Of a stretch of 64,000 nt of DNA, positions 45,871-57,170 are shown one piece after another (positions within the stretch are counted from its first letter, which is position 1; every line of letters starts with the position of its first letter). Both the position numbers and the translations under genes were made by a program. Where the stretch lies: the NCBI GenBank assembly GCA_015680685.1, contig MNCI01022113.1, positions 130,945-194,944 on the forward strand, written 5' to 3'. This stretch comes from Gnetum montanum. Taxonomy: Eukaryota > Streptophyta > Gnetopsida > Gnetales > Gnetaceae. The notes below the pieces were generated by a model. The model was given only the letters and a program-made list of their open reading frames with translations, was not told where the DNA came from and made no database searches.

Positions 45871-46380
45871 ATGGAAAATATTCAGTCCAGAAAGTTGATA
45901 CCTTGTGCAGCCTGCAAATTTATGAGGAGGAGATGTGAAGGTCAGTATTGCATGTTGGCTCCTTATTTTCCCAGCAATGATCCCGAAAGATTCCTGACAA
46001 TCCACAAGGTATACGGTGCCAGCAACTTTATCAAATTTATCAAGGTAACAAACTCAACGTATCATTGTTTGCCGCATCCTTTGAAATCGCAATTTATGAT
46101 TCGTTTCTGTGTATTTGAGTTACAAACTGACATGACCTCTTGCTTTGATCAGGATTTGCCTGAGAACCAGAGAGATGATGCTGCAAAAAGCTGGATATAC
46201 GAAGCCAGCATGAGGATCAGGGATCCTATTTATGGCTGTGCAGGTATAATTTACAATCTGCATCTACATGTCTGTGAAATACAGCACCAGCTTGACCTCT
46301 GTAACGCACAGCTTCTTTCACTTCAATCATGTGCTTCAAACACAGAACTCTCTCCCATGGAAAAATTTATTAATCCATGA
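45871..46380 (+). CDS. LBD: LOB-domain (LBD) transcription factor, copy 2, two exons
   Basis: Predicted as join(45871..46044, 46153..46380), 133 residues. Only one residue differs from copy 1: CNAQLL instead of CNAHLL near the C-terminus. The same intron (AAG|GTAACA ... GATCAG|GAT), C block (CX2CX6CX4C), GAS block and leucine-rich tail are present. With the flanks showing more changes than the coding exons by eye, both copies may still be under selection, or the duplication is simply recent. Upstream the gene keeps more of its native neighbourhood than copy 1, so this copy is the better candidate for the expressed one. LBD proteins act in the nucleus as plant-specific DNA-binding regulators; this one's role is unknown. 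Confidence 0.85.
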   Translation: MENIQSRKLIPCAACKFMRRRCEGQYCMLAPYFPSNDPERFLTIHKVYGASNFIKFIKVTNSTYHCLPHPLKSQFMIRFCVFELQTDMTSCFDQDLPENQRDDAAKSWIYEASMRIRDPIYGCAGIIYNLHLHVCEIQHQLDLCNAQLLSLQSCASNTELSPMEKFINP

Positions 46381-46570
46381 AATCCCCCCTGTGTCTTTAA
46401 CAGCTCTGTAGTATCTTAGTAATTGCATATTCTTTTTATGAATCTCATATTTGGATAGGGCTAAGTTGAGGATGATATGCTATCATGTATATTCGGTTAT
46501 TTTTAAATAGAATGAAACATTTTAAATAGTTGTATATTATGAAACTGTATTATTTCTTGTAGGGAGAGAC

Positions 46571-46779
46571 TGTTATACCTTAGGTGGACCTATATTACAG
46601 AGGGATAGCCAGGCAGGGGAACTCGGGGACCTCGTTCCCCGCTAACGCCCTCCGCTGCTTGCGAACACGCAGATCCCTTTTCACACTTATAGGTTTAGGA
46701 GCTTACCAGGGACTACGGTATGTGCATGGGCCGATGCACACGGCTGAGCGTTTAACGGAGACGCTCAGCAACGAGAGCA
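46571..46779. mobile_element. GC-rich 209-bp insertion of unknown type in LBD copy 2
   Basis: Absent from copy 1, which has GGGGAGATGACTCTGTCAC at this point. It starts TGTTATACC and ends GAGAGCA (TG...CA, as in an LTR). The flanks GAGAC and TGACT are at best an imperfect target duplication. It is much richer in GC than everything around it and contains two perfect-stem hairpins: GGGGAAC/GTTCCCC (46616-46622, 46634-46640) and GCTGAGCGT/ACGCTCAGC (46743-46751, 46761-46769). One frame is open through the whole insert and into the flank (46584-46964, 126 codons). It could be the solo LTR of a tiny TRIM-like element or a SINE-like piece; I do not recognise it. Confidence 0.6.
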
Positions 46780-47104
46780 TGACTCAGTCACTTTGTTCAC
46801 AGAAAATGGAATTAAAAGGTGTAATGCTAATAAATGTTAAATATTATGCTGTTATAATACTTTGGATGGGGTTACGTGAATCCGAACGAGACGATTATAT
46901 GAATTTCTGCAGAACATATTGTTTTATTGCATCAAATGTATATAAAGATAAAAAAAATTTATAAGGTGTCAAGCTTACTAGAATTGAAATTGAATTTTTA
47001 CTTTGGGTCTCAAGCTTACTAGAACTGAACTTGTAACTTGGGATTATTAGGCTAAGACTCTTGCAACTAAGCTAATACCTCATTGTTAAGATAATACAAT
47101 TTTG

Positions 47105-47257
47105 ATGGTTGGCTTACATGATTTGCTTATAATAGTATTTTATCAATTTCACCCTAGGATTGGAGCATTGATCCTAAGTAGTAGAATTGTTTACAATGAG
47201 GGACTTTCTGGACTTGAATCATCACTTCTATATCATCACTGTTTATGTTTTTATTGA
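47105..47257 (+). CDS. Small conserved reading frame, copy 2
   Basis: Counterpart of 6861-7013, still open for 50 codons with a few substitutions (ILSSRIVYNEGLSGLE). Confidence 0.3.
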   Translation: MVGLHDLLIIVFYQFHPRIGALILSSRIVYNEGLSGLESSLLYHHCLCFY

Positions 47258-47760
47258 AATTGCATTCCATATATGATGTTTTACTTGTACTAATTTTAAG
47301 CATTTTTATTCTAGAGCATGTCTCTAGTTTTCTATTTTAAAAGCAATATTTTTCTAAAACTATATCCCCCAACACAATATCATCTTCAAATAGCACACAC
47401 CATGGGATTTCATCCTATATTTCTTTTGTTAATTCATCCATACTAATGGCAAATTCATCCTTGAAATTTGCCATGGTTATGAATATATATATACAAAGTG
47501 TATAATATATTAGAAGGGGAATGAATGATAATTATAATTTGTTCATTTTTATTGGGTATGATTAAATTAATTATTAATTAACAATACTACAAAAAATGTT
47601 TTAATTTTTCATTAAAGTTTTATTAATATATATTATTGGGGAAGTGGTGTTGAAGCTAAACTAAATAAATATATGTACCTCCTTTGGCATATAGTTAACA
47701 CAAACCTTTCATACAACTTAAGTAGAAATATAGTTGTGAGTCAAATCAACATATCCATTG

Positions 47761-48235
47761 GATGCTAGGTATCATTAAGAAAGATTAACAATGATATTCC
47801 AAACCAAATTAGAGTACCATTGATAACATGATCAGAAGTTAGTGATATGCTTTGTGAGAGAATAATCCCTATTAGGTTGAAAGGAGATTTCTACTAAATT
47901 GCTATTAAAGAGCTTATCCAAAAAAAAAACATGAGGAAAGATAGCTGCATGCCACAAAGATTTGAATGCTGACATGGATGCTAGGTATTGCTAAGAAAGA
48001 TTAACAATGATATGACAAACCAAATTGGAGTACCATTGATAACATGACAAAAAGTTAGTAATATGCTTTGTGAAAGAACAATCCTTGTTATATTGAAGGA
48101 AAATTTCTATTAGATTGCTATTAGACTTACCATTAATCATACAAAAATGCTAGCTTAAAAAAACATCAAGCTAGAGAGGTGCATGCAATAAAGATTTGAA
48201 TGGTAACATGGATGCTAGGGATTAGTAAGAAGGAT
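47761..48235. repeat. Tandem repeat with 216-234-bp period
   Basis: Units begin GATGCTAGG at 47761, 47977 and 48211; the third is short. The right edge of the LBD duplication falls 39 bases into the second unit. Confidence 0.75.
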
Positions 48236-48640
48236 CAATCAACAGCTTTCTTATTAGAAAAAGTTTGAGAATAGTATGCATAGATTTTAAAACTTAAGAG
48301 ACATTATTTTAGACAGTTTAGTAATGTGTTGAAAAAACCTATAAACAATAAGAATATTTCTCTAAGAACTATGCGTAGAAGGAATATTTGTCTGTTCAAG
48401 TCAATCAACAACTCTTTTATTAGAGAAAAGTTTGGATATAGCATGCATAGATAAAAAAAAAAGTTAAGAAATGTCATTTTAGATGGTTTAGTGATGTGTT
48501 AAGAAACTATAGAAAGTAGGAATATTTGTCCAAAAAACTATAGAGGATAGGGATACTTGTCTACTCTAATTCAGTTTAATCAATAGCTCTCTTATTAGGT
48601 AAAATAATGTTAAGATATAGATTAGGAATATTTTATGACC
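48236..48640. repeat. Second tandem repeat, 166-bp period
   Basis: Units start CAATCAACA at 48236 and 48402, and a diverged third near 48578 (TAATCAATAGCTC). Shared blocks include CTTATTAGA, ATGCATAGAT and GGAATATTTGTC. Confidence 0.7.
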
Positions 48641-50250
48641 ATGATTGATGAAAACTATTGCCCAAAACCCACAACTTTCAAACTAATAGATGAGCTTCTT
48701 GACTACTATACTATACCCCATAGGTGCTAAAGTTAATTCTAAAAAACAAAACTTTAAAAAGTTAAAATGGCATCTAATTAAAATTTAAAAAATTTCATAG
48801 TGAACAACAATTAATTTCTCTCATTGCATTTAATAAAATAGAATATCATCATTCTCATGGTTCTAAATCCATTTACATAGACTAAAGAAGAACCTACCTT
48901 TATTCAATGAAATATATTATCTTGCATCTAATTGCATAACTATTAACTTAATTAAATTAACACAATATTCATCACTCAATGACATATAAGTCACTTCATA
49001 AAAGTACCTAGTTGGCAATGGTATAATCCAAAAGAATAATTTAAAATATATGAAGTAACTGAATATAAAAAATCATCAATGCTACCTCAAGGATGGTGAT
49101 TGTTGTACTAAAAATTTAATTTCTATGGTCAAGTTTCTTCCCCAATTTGGAATATCTCTATGAAAGCTACTCATAAATAAGATTTAAGTAAAAATACATT
49201 CAAATAGTTGCTCTAAATGAGAATTTCTATGGTTAAATTTGTGTTATAGGTGTATGGTGTATTCAAATGACAACCTTGTTGTGCAATAAACTAAGGTGGA
49301 TAGAGCTTAGTAATATATGAAGACAACACCCAATTATTTCCCTTTGGAATTTATTTTTATTCTTAAGAAACTTGGAGATGCCTAGAGGCATGGAAGAAGC
49401 TTTTGGTAAAAAAATAAAATAAAATAAAAAACTTGTAGTGTTATGGTCTATGTTGCACTCTACAATGTTGATAAGAAGCATATTTTTTAACTCCTATGTA
49501 ACCTATGAATTGGAAGAAGAATGTAACTTGTTCTTCTTAATGAAAAATATATGTAAATGATGTGAAGCATAAAATTGAATAGTGCACATATCAAAGTGAA
49601 CATGTTGAAGGGATGCATCTTTCTTTAATTTCTCATCCCATGATTAACAAAATGTATAATTATAAAAAAGATCACATGTAATGATTAACAAAATGTATAA
49701 TTATAAAAGAGATCACATGTACAAATTTAGACGAATATAATGTAGTATTTGATGACCTCCGAGTTTCTGCCTTCAACGTAGCCTCTAATGGGTTGTGATA
49801 CGATCTCCGATCTGAGACCAAAGCTGGTATTGGAGACAACAAGGAAAAGTAAAAGTAAGCGAAAACACTGAAGTCAGATTTTGATATGACGTGTTTTAAG
49901 ATGATTTGATTGGTGTACGAAAAGGTCATTTCAATGGCCCATCTTCTTGTCCTTTCAACATGGCCAGGAAATTCAAATTCAAACGCGTTGTACGCAGAAA
50001 TTGGGTTGCCGTCAAATAGAAAGGTGAAATGAAAGGTGATTTGAAAGTGCGTAAGTGACAGTTTATGCATATTACTGGTTATTTCCAAAAGTCACCGAAG
50101 CTAGAAGCCTTAAGATAGCATTTTTTACATGTATTAAGTATTTATGGGATGCATCTTCTAAACAGAATAAAATAAAGAAATGATTTGTTTACTACTATAA
50201 TCATATATTCATGTCGGTAAATTTAGAAGTAAAAGACATGGGATCGCTCA
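48641..50250. other. Unassigned AT-rich sequence
   Basis: No gene recognised. A 37-base stretch near 49,640-49,670 (ATGATTAACAAAATGTATAA) is repeated at once at 49,679. A minus-strand open frame of 138 codons (50088-49672) has no domain. Confidence 0.45.
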
Positions 50251-50328
50251 AACATGTTCATGCGATTGAATGTCCGTCGTAAATGCTTTCCACGTTATGA
50301 CAAGAGATCAGACCATCGTACGACGGCT

Positions 50329-51124
50329 GTCTGCTCTGCAAGAGCCTTCATTGTCACTGGTCTTTGCACTTTGGACTTTCATTGCTCTTTAGGTTTTTCT
50401 ATATTCTTTACTGTTATTATTGATATTCTTTACTGTTATTATTGCTGCTCTTACATGATGATGCTGCTCTTACATGATGATGATATAGAGGGAACTCTGA
50501 ACGAATGAAGAAAGAGCTTTCATTGAAAAATTTAAAAGATGCATCGTTGAGGGTTCGCACTCTCTTGTCAACAATTGGGATGATGATAACAACGCTGTTG
50601 ATCCACATGCAGATAATATAATTGGACTGGGATCAACTGTTCCACCAACATCCATTCAGAGGGCCAGGTGTAGTCAAGATCTCTCTCGAAAATGCCAAAC
50701 GTCGATAGCTTTCTCCCCTGGCGCCAACCTGCATCGCAAATGAGTCTCCCGTCTGCTCTGCAAGGGCCTTCATTGTCACTGGTCTTTGGACTTTCATTGC
50801 TTTTTAGTTTTTTTATTTTAATTCTTTACTGTTATTATTGCTGCTCTTACACATGATGATGATACAGAGGGAACTCGGAACGAATGAAGAAAGAGCTTTC
50901 ATTGAAAAATTCAAAAGATGCATCGCTGAGGATTCACTCTCTTATCAACAATTGGGATGATGATAACAACGCTGCTGATCCACACATGCAGGTAATATAA
51001 TTGGACTGGGATCAACTGCTCCACCAAACATCCATTCAGATGGCCAGGTGTAGTAAAGATCTCCCTTGATAGCTGTCTCCCCTGTTGCCAACCTATCATC
51101 TCTGCATTGCAAATAAGTCTTCCT
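50329..51124. repeat. 422-bp tandem duplication with gene-like frames
   Basis: Units 50329-50750 and 50751-51124 match along their length (GTCTGCTCTGCAAG, TTCATTGTCACTGGTCTTTG, GAAGAAAGAGCTTTCATTGA, TAATTGGACTGGGATCAACT). On the plus strand one frame reads NEERAFIEKFKRCIVEG and then NNWDDDNNAVDPHADNIIGL in unit 1; unit 2 has NEERAFIEKFKRCIAEDS before a frameshift, and in its frame the preceding stop of unit 1 is a sense codon. An acceptor-like TACAG stands before it in unit 2. Probably the duplicated exon of an unknown, now broken, gene. Confidence 0.7.
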
Positions 51125-51444
51125 CTCGTACAATCTGGTCATTCTTTGCAGTGTGTACCAAAAACTGCTGTTATTATGGTCGAGTCATTGCAAAAAGCTC
51201 TCCAGAAAATATCCAGAACACCATTACCAAGCAGACGAAACTTCACAAACAATTTACGAACGCAAAAATAATAACAATAATAACCCTAAAACATCATGGA
51301 AGGCCCAAAAGCCTAGGACAATTAGGCGTCGCTTTTAAAAGTACTGTGGTACATGAAAAATCATCATCATCTCAACTAAATTATCATACATCTCGTGAGA
51401 GAAAAGTACTGTGGAATGCTTCTTCTTATTCTGTATTAAGTTAA
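51125..51444 (+). pseudogene. Possible exon remnant of unknown gene
   Basis: Follows the duplication after TTTGCAG (51151). More than one frame stays open: one gives VPKTAVIMVESLQKALQKIS then RTPLPSRRNFTNN, another runs to 51444. Composition is more gene-like than the surrounding DNA. No family recognised. Confidence 0.25.
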
Positions 51445-52500
51445 CTATTGTTTTTCTATTAAAAATGTTTACATTTTTTTTAATTTGAAATTCTATTATA
51501 TCATTAGACATTCTAGACCTTTTGGATAGTAGATATATATACTATGAATTTTGAAAAAATTATTAAGTTAGAAAGTGTACTTAATAAAATTTGGAACAAA
51601 TTAATTAAATTAGACATTTTAGATTTTTGGATAGTAGACATTATTAAGAAAATTACAAAGTGTACTTGATAACATTTGGAACAAATCAATCAACTTTGTA
51701 ACCTTAATTTTCTATCCATATCTAATTTACTCAAAAGTAGAACATTACAAGAAATTGTAATATTTATCTTCAATACTATGTGTATTGTACATATAGTATA
51801 TTCATTCTTCATGAGAAATATTGAGCCATCAACTTGTTTCAATTTTTAGATGACCACATCCCATTCATGCTTTACCAAGTGTGCATCACAAATGATAAAT
51901 AAATAGTTTTCTTTTGAATTAATGATTCCCTAATACTACTGAAATATTAATGTTTTTTTTTCCTTTTCTAAACTTTCCTTGTTCAAATATTGCTTGTTTT
52001 ACTAATTTGCTAACTTGCTTAAGATCAAGATGAACAAATGTACTCTCAATTATTCTATTTATTAAGCTATAGAATTTCTCCATGAGGTGACCCTTTATCA
52101 TGGGTTTACATCATCAAAGTATTTATAAAATATTTTTTATATGAGTGTAGGTTATAAACTTCCAAATAGCTTAACTTCTAAGAGCATTATTTCTGCTATA
52201 ATAAACATAACATCATGTTTTTTCCATTTCTTCAATTTAAATTCATCAAGCAAAAAAAAAAAAAAAAAAAAAAAACTTTTGAATCTTTTATATTTATTTT
52301 CTTTGAATTTGTTGTATTTATTTTCAATATTTATTTCATAGAGTAGAACTTCATACAACACACATATCAAATATAGTTGGTTGAACGATTAGATAATATA
52401 TTTATTTTCATATATCCTCAACTAGAATAAATTCCTTTTATTTTTACCTTTTAAAGTAAATAAAGCTTTCATACCACTTGCAACTTTTTAACTAATGCAC
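51445..52500. other. AT-rich sequence with a poly-A tract
   Basis: No gene. A run of 24 A (52252-52275) follows ATTCATCAAGC; it may be the tail of a retroposed piece, but no body is recognised. Poly-A on this strand is not in the sense expected for the minus-strand LINE to the right. Confidence 0.5.
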
Positions 52501-53480
52501 TGATTCTAATTCTATTTCTAATTACAGGAGCATTTTGGCCAAGATATTTGTATGAAGAAGTTATGAGAACATGTTCATTTTTTATGGTAAATTTATACAT
52601 CACTACATGTGTCACAAATCATGATTTTAGTTTTTTGAACATTAACTTTCATTTTAGAATGCTACAAAAATTGTCAAGAATATTAAGCATTTTCTACCAT
52701 CATTCTATTGAATCTAAAATTAAGACAACATCATCAACATAAAGTAGAAGTTTAATAGGACTATATTTAATTATAATTGCAAATTGAGTTGGTATTTTAT
52801 GCATATACTCTTCAAGTTCATCAATAAAAAGCCCAAATAAAGTAGGAGAAAGAAAACAACCTTCTTTAACATTAATAAAATTATCAAATAAACTCTTTTC
52901 TTGCCCATTTGAAAACTAAATACATATCTCTTTATAAAGTTATTAGATGACAAATAATAGTGAGGTGGTAATTCTAAAATTTTAAAGCACTTTCATAACT
53001 TATTTCAAATGATAAAATCATAGACTTTAGAAAAATATACAAAGTAAATAAATATTTTAAAGTGATGAGATAATCTATAGTGAAATCCTACCACCTAAAT
53101 TCTAATTGTTGCATGTATTTAATTTTTTCTAGCCCACATTCCAAAGATGGATTCTAGAATAGTGCCAAAAATTTTGGCAAAAATATTGCTAATTCCAATT
53201 AGTCTAACATTATTTATATTTTTTTCTCTTTTTTCTAAGGGCATAATTTCTTCATTAATGCACTATTCTTTTTCTAGTCTAGCTTGCACAACCAAATTTA
53301 ACTTCTTCTAGGCAGCATTCCATACTAATGGGCCTCCTCATTTAAGCATTTATTCATATAAGTTATTTATATAAGTAGCTTTTTTTGATGCTAGTCTTTC
53401 TATCTCTTGCATTTTTTTATCAAAAGAAATACACATTAGATTATCATGAAACTCATTCATTTTGTCATTATTATGAAATA
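52500..53480 (-). pseudogene. LINE-type (non-LTR) reverse transcriptase remnant
   Basis: Minus strand, in order: MPLEKREKNINNVRLIGISN then IFAKIFGTILESIFGMWA (53,250-53,125), ITLKYLFTLYIF (about 53,070), VKEGCFLSPTLFGLFIDELE (about 52,860), LLLYVDDVV (about 52,750-52,726), LNILDNF (about 52,680) and YKYLG. The SPTLFG and YxDD boxes are diagnostic of non-LTR RT; the style FAKxxGxILE...WA is that of LINE-like elements in plants. Many frameshifts. The endonuclease part was not found. Confidence 0.75.
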
Positions 53481-54198
53481 ATGCTTGATAAAAATTTTGA
53501 GAGAAAATAGAATATGTTCTTCTCTTGATTAGAATTAATGTTAAGAACTTTTGAGATCCTTATTTATCATTTATAATGAATTAGTTTGTTTATCAACCAA
53601 ATGCCCTCTTCTTAGTTTGAATTAGATATTTATATGATTTGATAGTCTTTGATGACATATGATTCTTCAATAAAATTCTAAATATCTAACATTCTCGATC
53701 AAATCATTGTTAATTTTTTATATTTTGAACCTTGGAGATATTAAGGATATCTATAATTAGAGATTTTGTAAGACTTGGTTTCCAAATCTTCTAAATTTCA
53801 TTTTAAAAATTTTCTTCCATTTTATAGTTATTTTGAACTAATCTTGGCTCATGGAATATATGCTATGTATTTGTTAATAAAATGTAGTATAAAAACTGAT
53901 AACAAGATTCAATTATTTCTTCACATATTTCAAGACATTTGATGCTACCAATATTCTCTAGGCTAGAAACAAGAAATTAACATTGAAGTTGTGGTCTTAC
54001 AAAAGTGAGTCTTACATTAGAGATGACAAAGGTACTCAACCCTTAGCTTGTCTATTATTAAGCCCATTTACATGCTATTCTTTACATTCAAATATTTGAT
54101 GTAGAGCTAGTTGTATTCACTCTAAAATTGTTGCTAAAGTAAATATAAGAAATGACATTGACAAGATACATATTTATTATCTCTAGTCCATATGAGTA
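53481..54198. other. Unassigned AT-rich sequence
   Basis: Perhaps the decayed N-terminal part of the LINE; nothing can be recognised. Confidence 0.4.
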
Positions 54199-54508
54199 CA
54201 AAGTAGAGTTATTATCCTTTATTTTACTTTGTTAGTACACTTTACATAGCTGCTTTACCTATAAACAATTTCATTTATGGGAAAGTTAAAATAACCATGT
54301 AATTGCCTCTCTTATTTTAATTAATAGTTGTTAGTTTGATTTTACTCTACAAAGTAGGGTTATTATCATTTATTCTCTTTTTTTAGTACACTTTTCATAC
54401 TTGATTTAACTATGAAACAATTTCATTCATACAGGTTAAAATAACCATGTAACTCTCTTACACATAAACTTGTTTCATTTAATAGTTGGTAGTTTGATTT
54501 TACTTCCA
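54199..54508. repeat. 150-bp tandem duplication, diverged
   Basis: Units start CAAAGTAG at 54199 and 54349 and share GTTATTAT, AACAATTTCATT, GTTAAAATAACCATGTAA and GGTAGTTTGATTTTACT-like blocks. Confidence 0.75.
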
Positions 54509-55234
54509 AATATTATACCAAGTAAATGTGTTATATGAACTAACACTTAATAATTTGAAAACCTTATTTATGGTTGAGGGACTTATATCCTTCATTAAGA
54601 TATTTCATCCTCCTTACATAGATCCATGGCTTGGTATTCATACAAATATGCAATGCAATCTTATCCAAAAGAACTACGTTAACGTATACTTAATATGTTG
54701 TAGAAGGAAACATGAGGCTAGGTGGTAACCTTTAAGTTGGCGGTTAACTATTGTCAACATAGTATAATGTCCTAGAAGCTAACTCCAAAAACTAACATGT
54801 GGCAAACATGAAATTATGAAATACTTATTAAAAATTTTAATTATAGAGCTTCAAATTTCAAATTCTTTCATAAACATTCATAAAAGATGAAACATTCTAT
54901 TCATAGGTTGATTACGACTGCAAGAAAGATAAGACATGAATAATAATTCAATGAACCTCACAACATCATAAATGTTGCAAAAGACCAAAGGAAGTAACGC
55001 TGACCAATTGACTACGATTGTTACATGTTCTGCGAAGTAATAACTTGAAATTGAAGACTTGTATCTTTTATTGGTAAAAAATATATATAAAAAAAGACTT
55101 TGAGCATGCATACAAAGAGATGATGTCATTGTTGGTGCAAACTAGAATCTTTCTATAGTTGTAGTGGAAAATGGAGCAATATGTTAGGCGTTTTAAGGTT
55201 TGTTATAGGTTGATTTTGCAAGTTCGAACTTTCA
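54509..55234. other. Unassigned AT-rich sequence
   Basis: No gene or repeat recognised. Confidence 0.45.
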
Positions 55235-55690
55235 ATTTAAATACAATGTTGTTTAAACGTAACATTATTACCACTTCAATATGAAACATCATTTTTATCA
55301 TCAAGGTATTGTTACCACTTTAACGTGAAAAATCATGTTACTTTCAATGATATTATTACTACTTCAATGTGGAACATCATTTAGACTTTCAAGGCAATGT
55401 TGTTTCTATTTTCAATATGTGACATTGATATCACTTTAACATAGAACATTATTTCTAATTTCAACCATGTAATATCATTTTTAAGTTTAACGTGTGAAGT
55501 TAACAATTCAATCTATAACATCATTTCTACTTTTAATGCACCATGTTGTTACCACTTTAACAAATAACATCATTTATACTTTCAATGCAAAATATAATTT
55601 CTACTTTTAACATGCTACACACAACATCATTTCTACTTTCAAGATGGAACATCATTTCTACTTTCAACGTGTAATGTTGTTTCCAATTTG
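55235..55690. repeat. Degenerate minisatellite, about 25-30-bp unit
   Basis: About 16 units built on AACATCATTTCTACTTTCAA with variable filler (AACGTG, ATGCA, ATATG). It ends ten bases before the LTR of element F. Confidence 0.85.
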
Positions 55691-55700
55691 AATTGGTTAT

Positions 55701-57170
55701 TGTTGATGCATAAATTTTGGATGTACCAACACCTGGGGAAAAACTTGTTTGAGGAGAGTATTGCCTAGGGTGCCTCTCGTATGCGTACAGAAACCTAGGA
55801 ATAGTCTTAGCTAGAGAGGACTATGTGACATTTCAAAAATAAAATAAAATAAATTAAAAATTTGGGAGAATTTAAATTGAATGACTATCTTGAATTTCAA
55901 GACTTAAATGAAATACAATAACTAATACATTGTAAACTTTTCCTTGGTCTTTGCTATTGTCATCGATTTGTGCTGTCTCATCACCATAGATGCTATTGTA
56001 GTTGACACTGCTCATAGCGATCAAGAGATGGAGAGAGAGAGATATGTTCCACCACTAGTCATTGTCATTTGTGGTTGCTACTAGGAAAAAAACCCTTGTA
56101 GCAGCAAAGACACAAACCTGGTTGCACATAGGGATGTGCTACCACAGTTGCTATTGCCATGGAAAAAGAGAGAGAAAGGGGAAGACTCTTGTTGTCTACC
56201 ACCTACTAGTCATAGGTGCCTACAATGTACTTTCACTGTCAATTGACCCATGGTACGATCGTCACCTACAGCTTTGTAGAACCATTTCCATCGTTGAACG
56301 TAGATCACCATCTATGTCTTTGATGCACGATAGTTTACAGACGCATTTTTTGTCACCTGCATCTCTACTAAAGGAAGGGGAGGCTACACCCCATGTTGCC
56401 ACTTGGAGCACACTTTTGTTGTTGTTTGTAGTCACATGCGTTACAACTGTAGTTGATGGTCATGTGCTGTCCAAAGAGACTGTTTGTTGTTGTGGTAGGT
56501 TGCTTGCACACCACCACATACACATCACTTGCCTATGCTATTGCCATGCACTCTACTGCATGTGTTGCACTCTTGCACCTATTATCTACCTACTACACAA
56601 ATTAGAAAGAGAAAGGAGACTCCGAAATCTGATCCCCCAAGCTACTATTGCCTAGCCTCCAACTAGTGCTAAAAGTTCCGCTAGTGCTAAGAGTTCCCCC
56701 TTGTTCCTCCACCATTCCTCCTTTTTTTATCATGCCCACCTGTCATTTATAGTTGCTACTACCACCTCTTTGCCACATCCATTGCATGTCAATTACTACA
56801 ATGTGTTGGCCGAAACTCCCTGTCATGAATGTGATGCTTAAAAATGGTAAATGTTGGGAACGAAAAAATGAATCGGTAGTAAATTTGATGCGTTGACTTT
56901 GGATTAAGAAGTTCATAGCCTAGCCTCCTCTGAAACATATTTACATGCACATATGTTTTTTTTATCGATGTTGTATGACATCCATGACTACAAAGATATT
57001 ACTACCATCCTAATTTTAGCATAGCCATTACTACCATTTTCATGAGAAAATTTTGGTAATGGATATTCTTATTTTGACGTATCTTGACACATCTATGAAT
57101 TAATATTCGTTGAAGATTGATGTTGTTCATCATGGTCTCGTGCCTAGCATGGGCGATGTTGGCATCAACA
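55701..57170 (-). mobile_element. LTR of element F (relative of E), unusually long
   Basis: The plus-strand start TGTTGATGCATAAATTTTGG and the next 120 bases match the LTRs of E, as does the end GGCATCAACA. It is followed by a polypurine tract (reverse of 57171-57187) as in E. Length is 1,470 bases against 958 for E, the extra part being a GC-richer block at 55,940-56,830. Confidence 0.75.
56062..56655 (+). other. 197-codon open frame within the element F LTR
   Basis: A long frame rich in Cys, His and Leu (LLLLFVVTCVTTVVDGHVL; HHHIHITCLCYCHALYCMC). No known domain. It runs against the direction of the element and the composition is odd, so it is probably chance or captured DNA. Confidence 0.2.

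Larger units (their letters stand above)
44363..48015 (+). repeat. Segmental duplication, copy 2 (LBD segment)
   Basis: Counterpart of 4337-7773 about 40 kb away, same orientation. It has extra sequence: about 25 bases near 45110, a 30-bp tandem duplication at 45511-45570, and the GC-rich insert at 46571-46779; it lacks about 15 bases near 45015. Its flanks look native (upstream 67-bp duplication, downstream continuation of the tandem array), so it is the likelier source. Confidence 0.95.

Noticed and set aside
46584-46964. 126-codon frame over the GC-rich insert as a new gene
   Set aside because: It exists only because of the insert in one copy, has no recognised domain, and runs into the 3' flank shared with copy 1. 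Kept only as an observation.
49672-50088. 138-codon minus-strand frame as a gene
   Set aside because: No domain, no start context, and no homologue within the window; likely chance in AT-rich DNA.
52252-52275. Poly-A tail of a SINE or processed pseudogene
   Set aside because: No target duplication or recognisable body beside it; it may be a simple A-tract.
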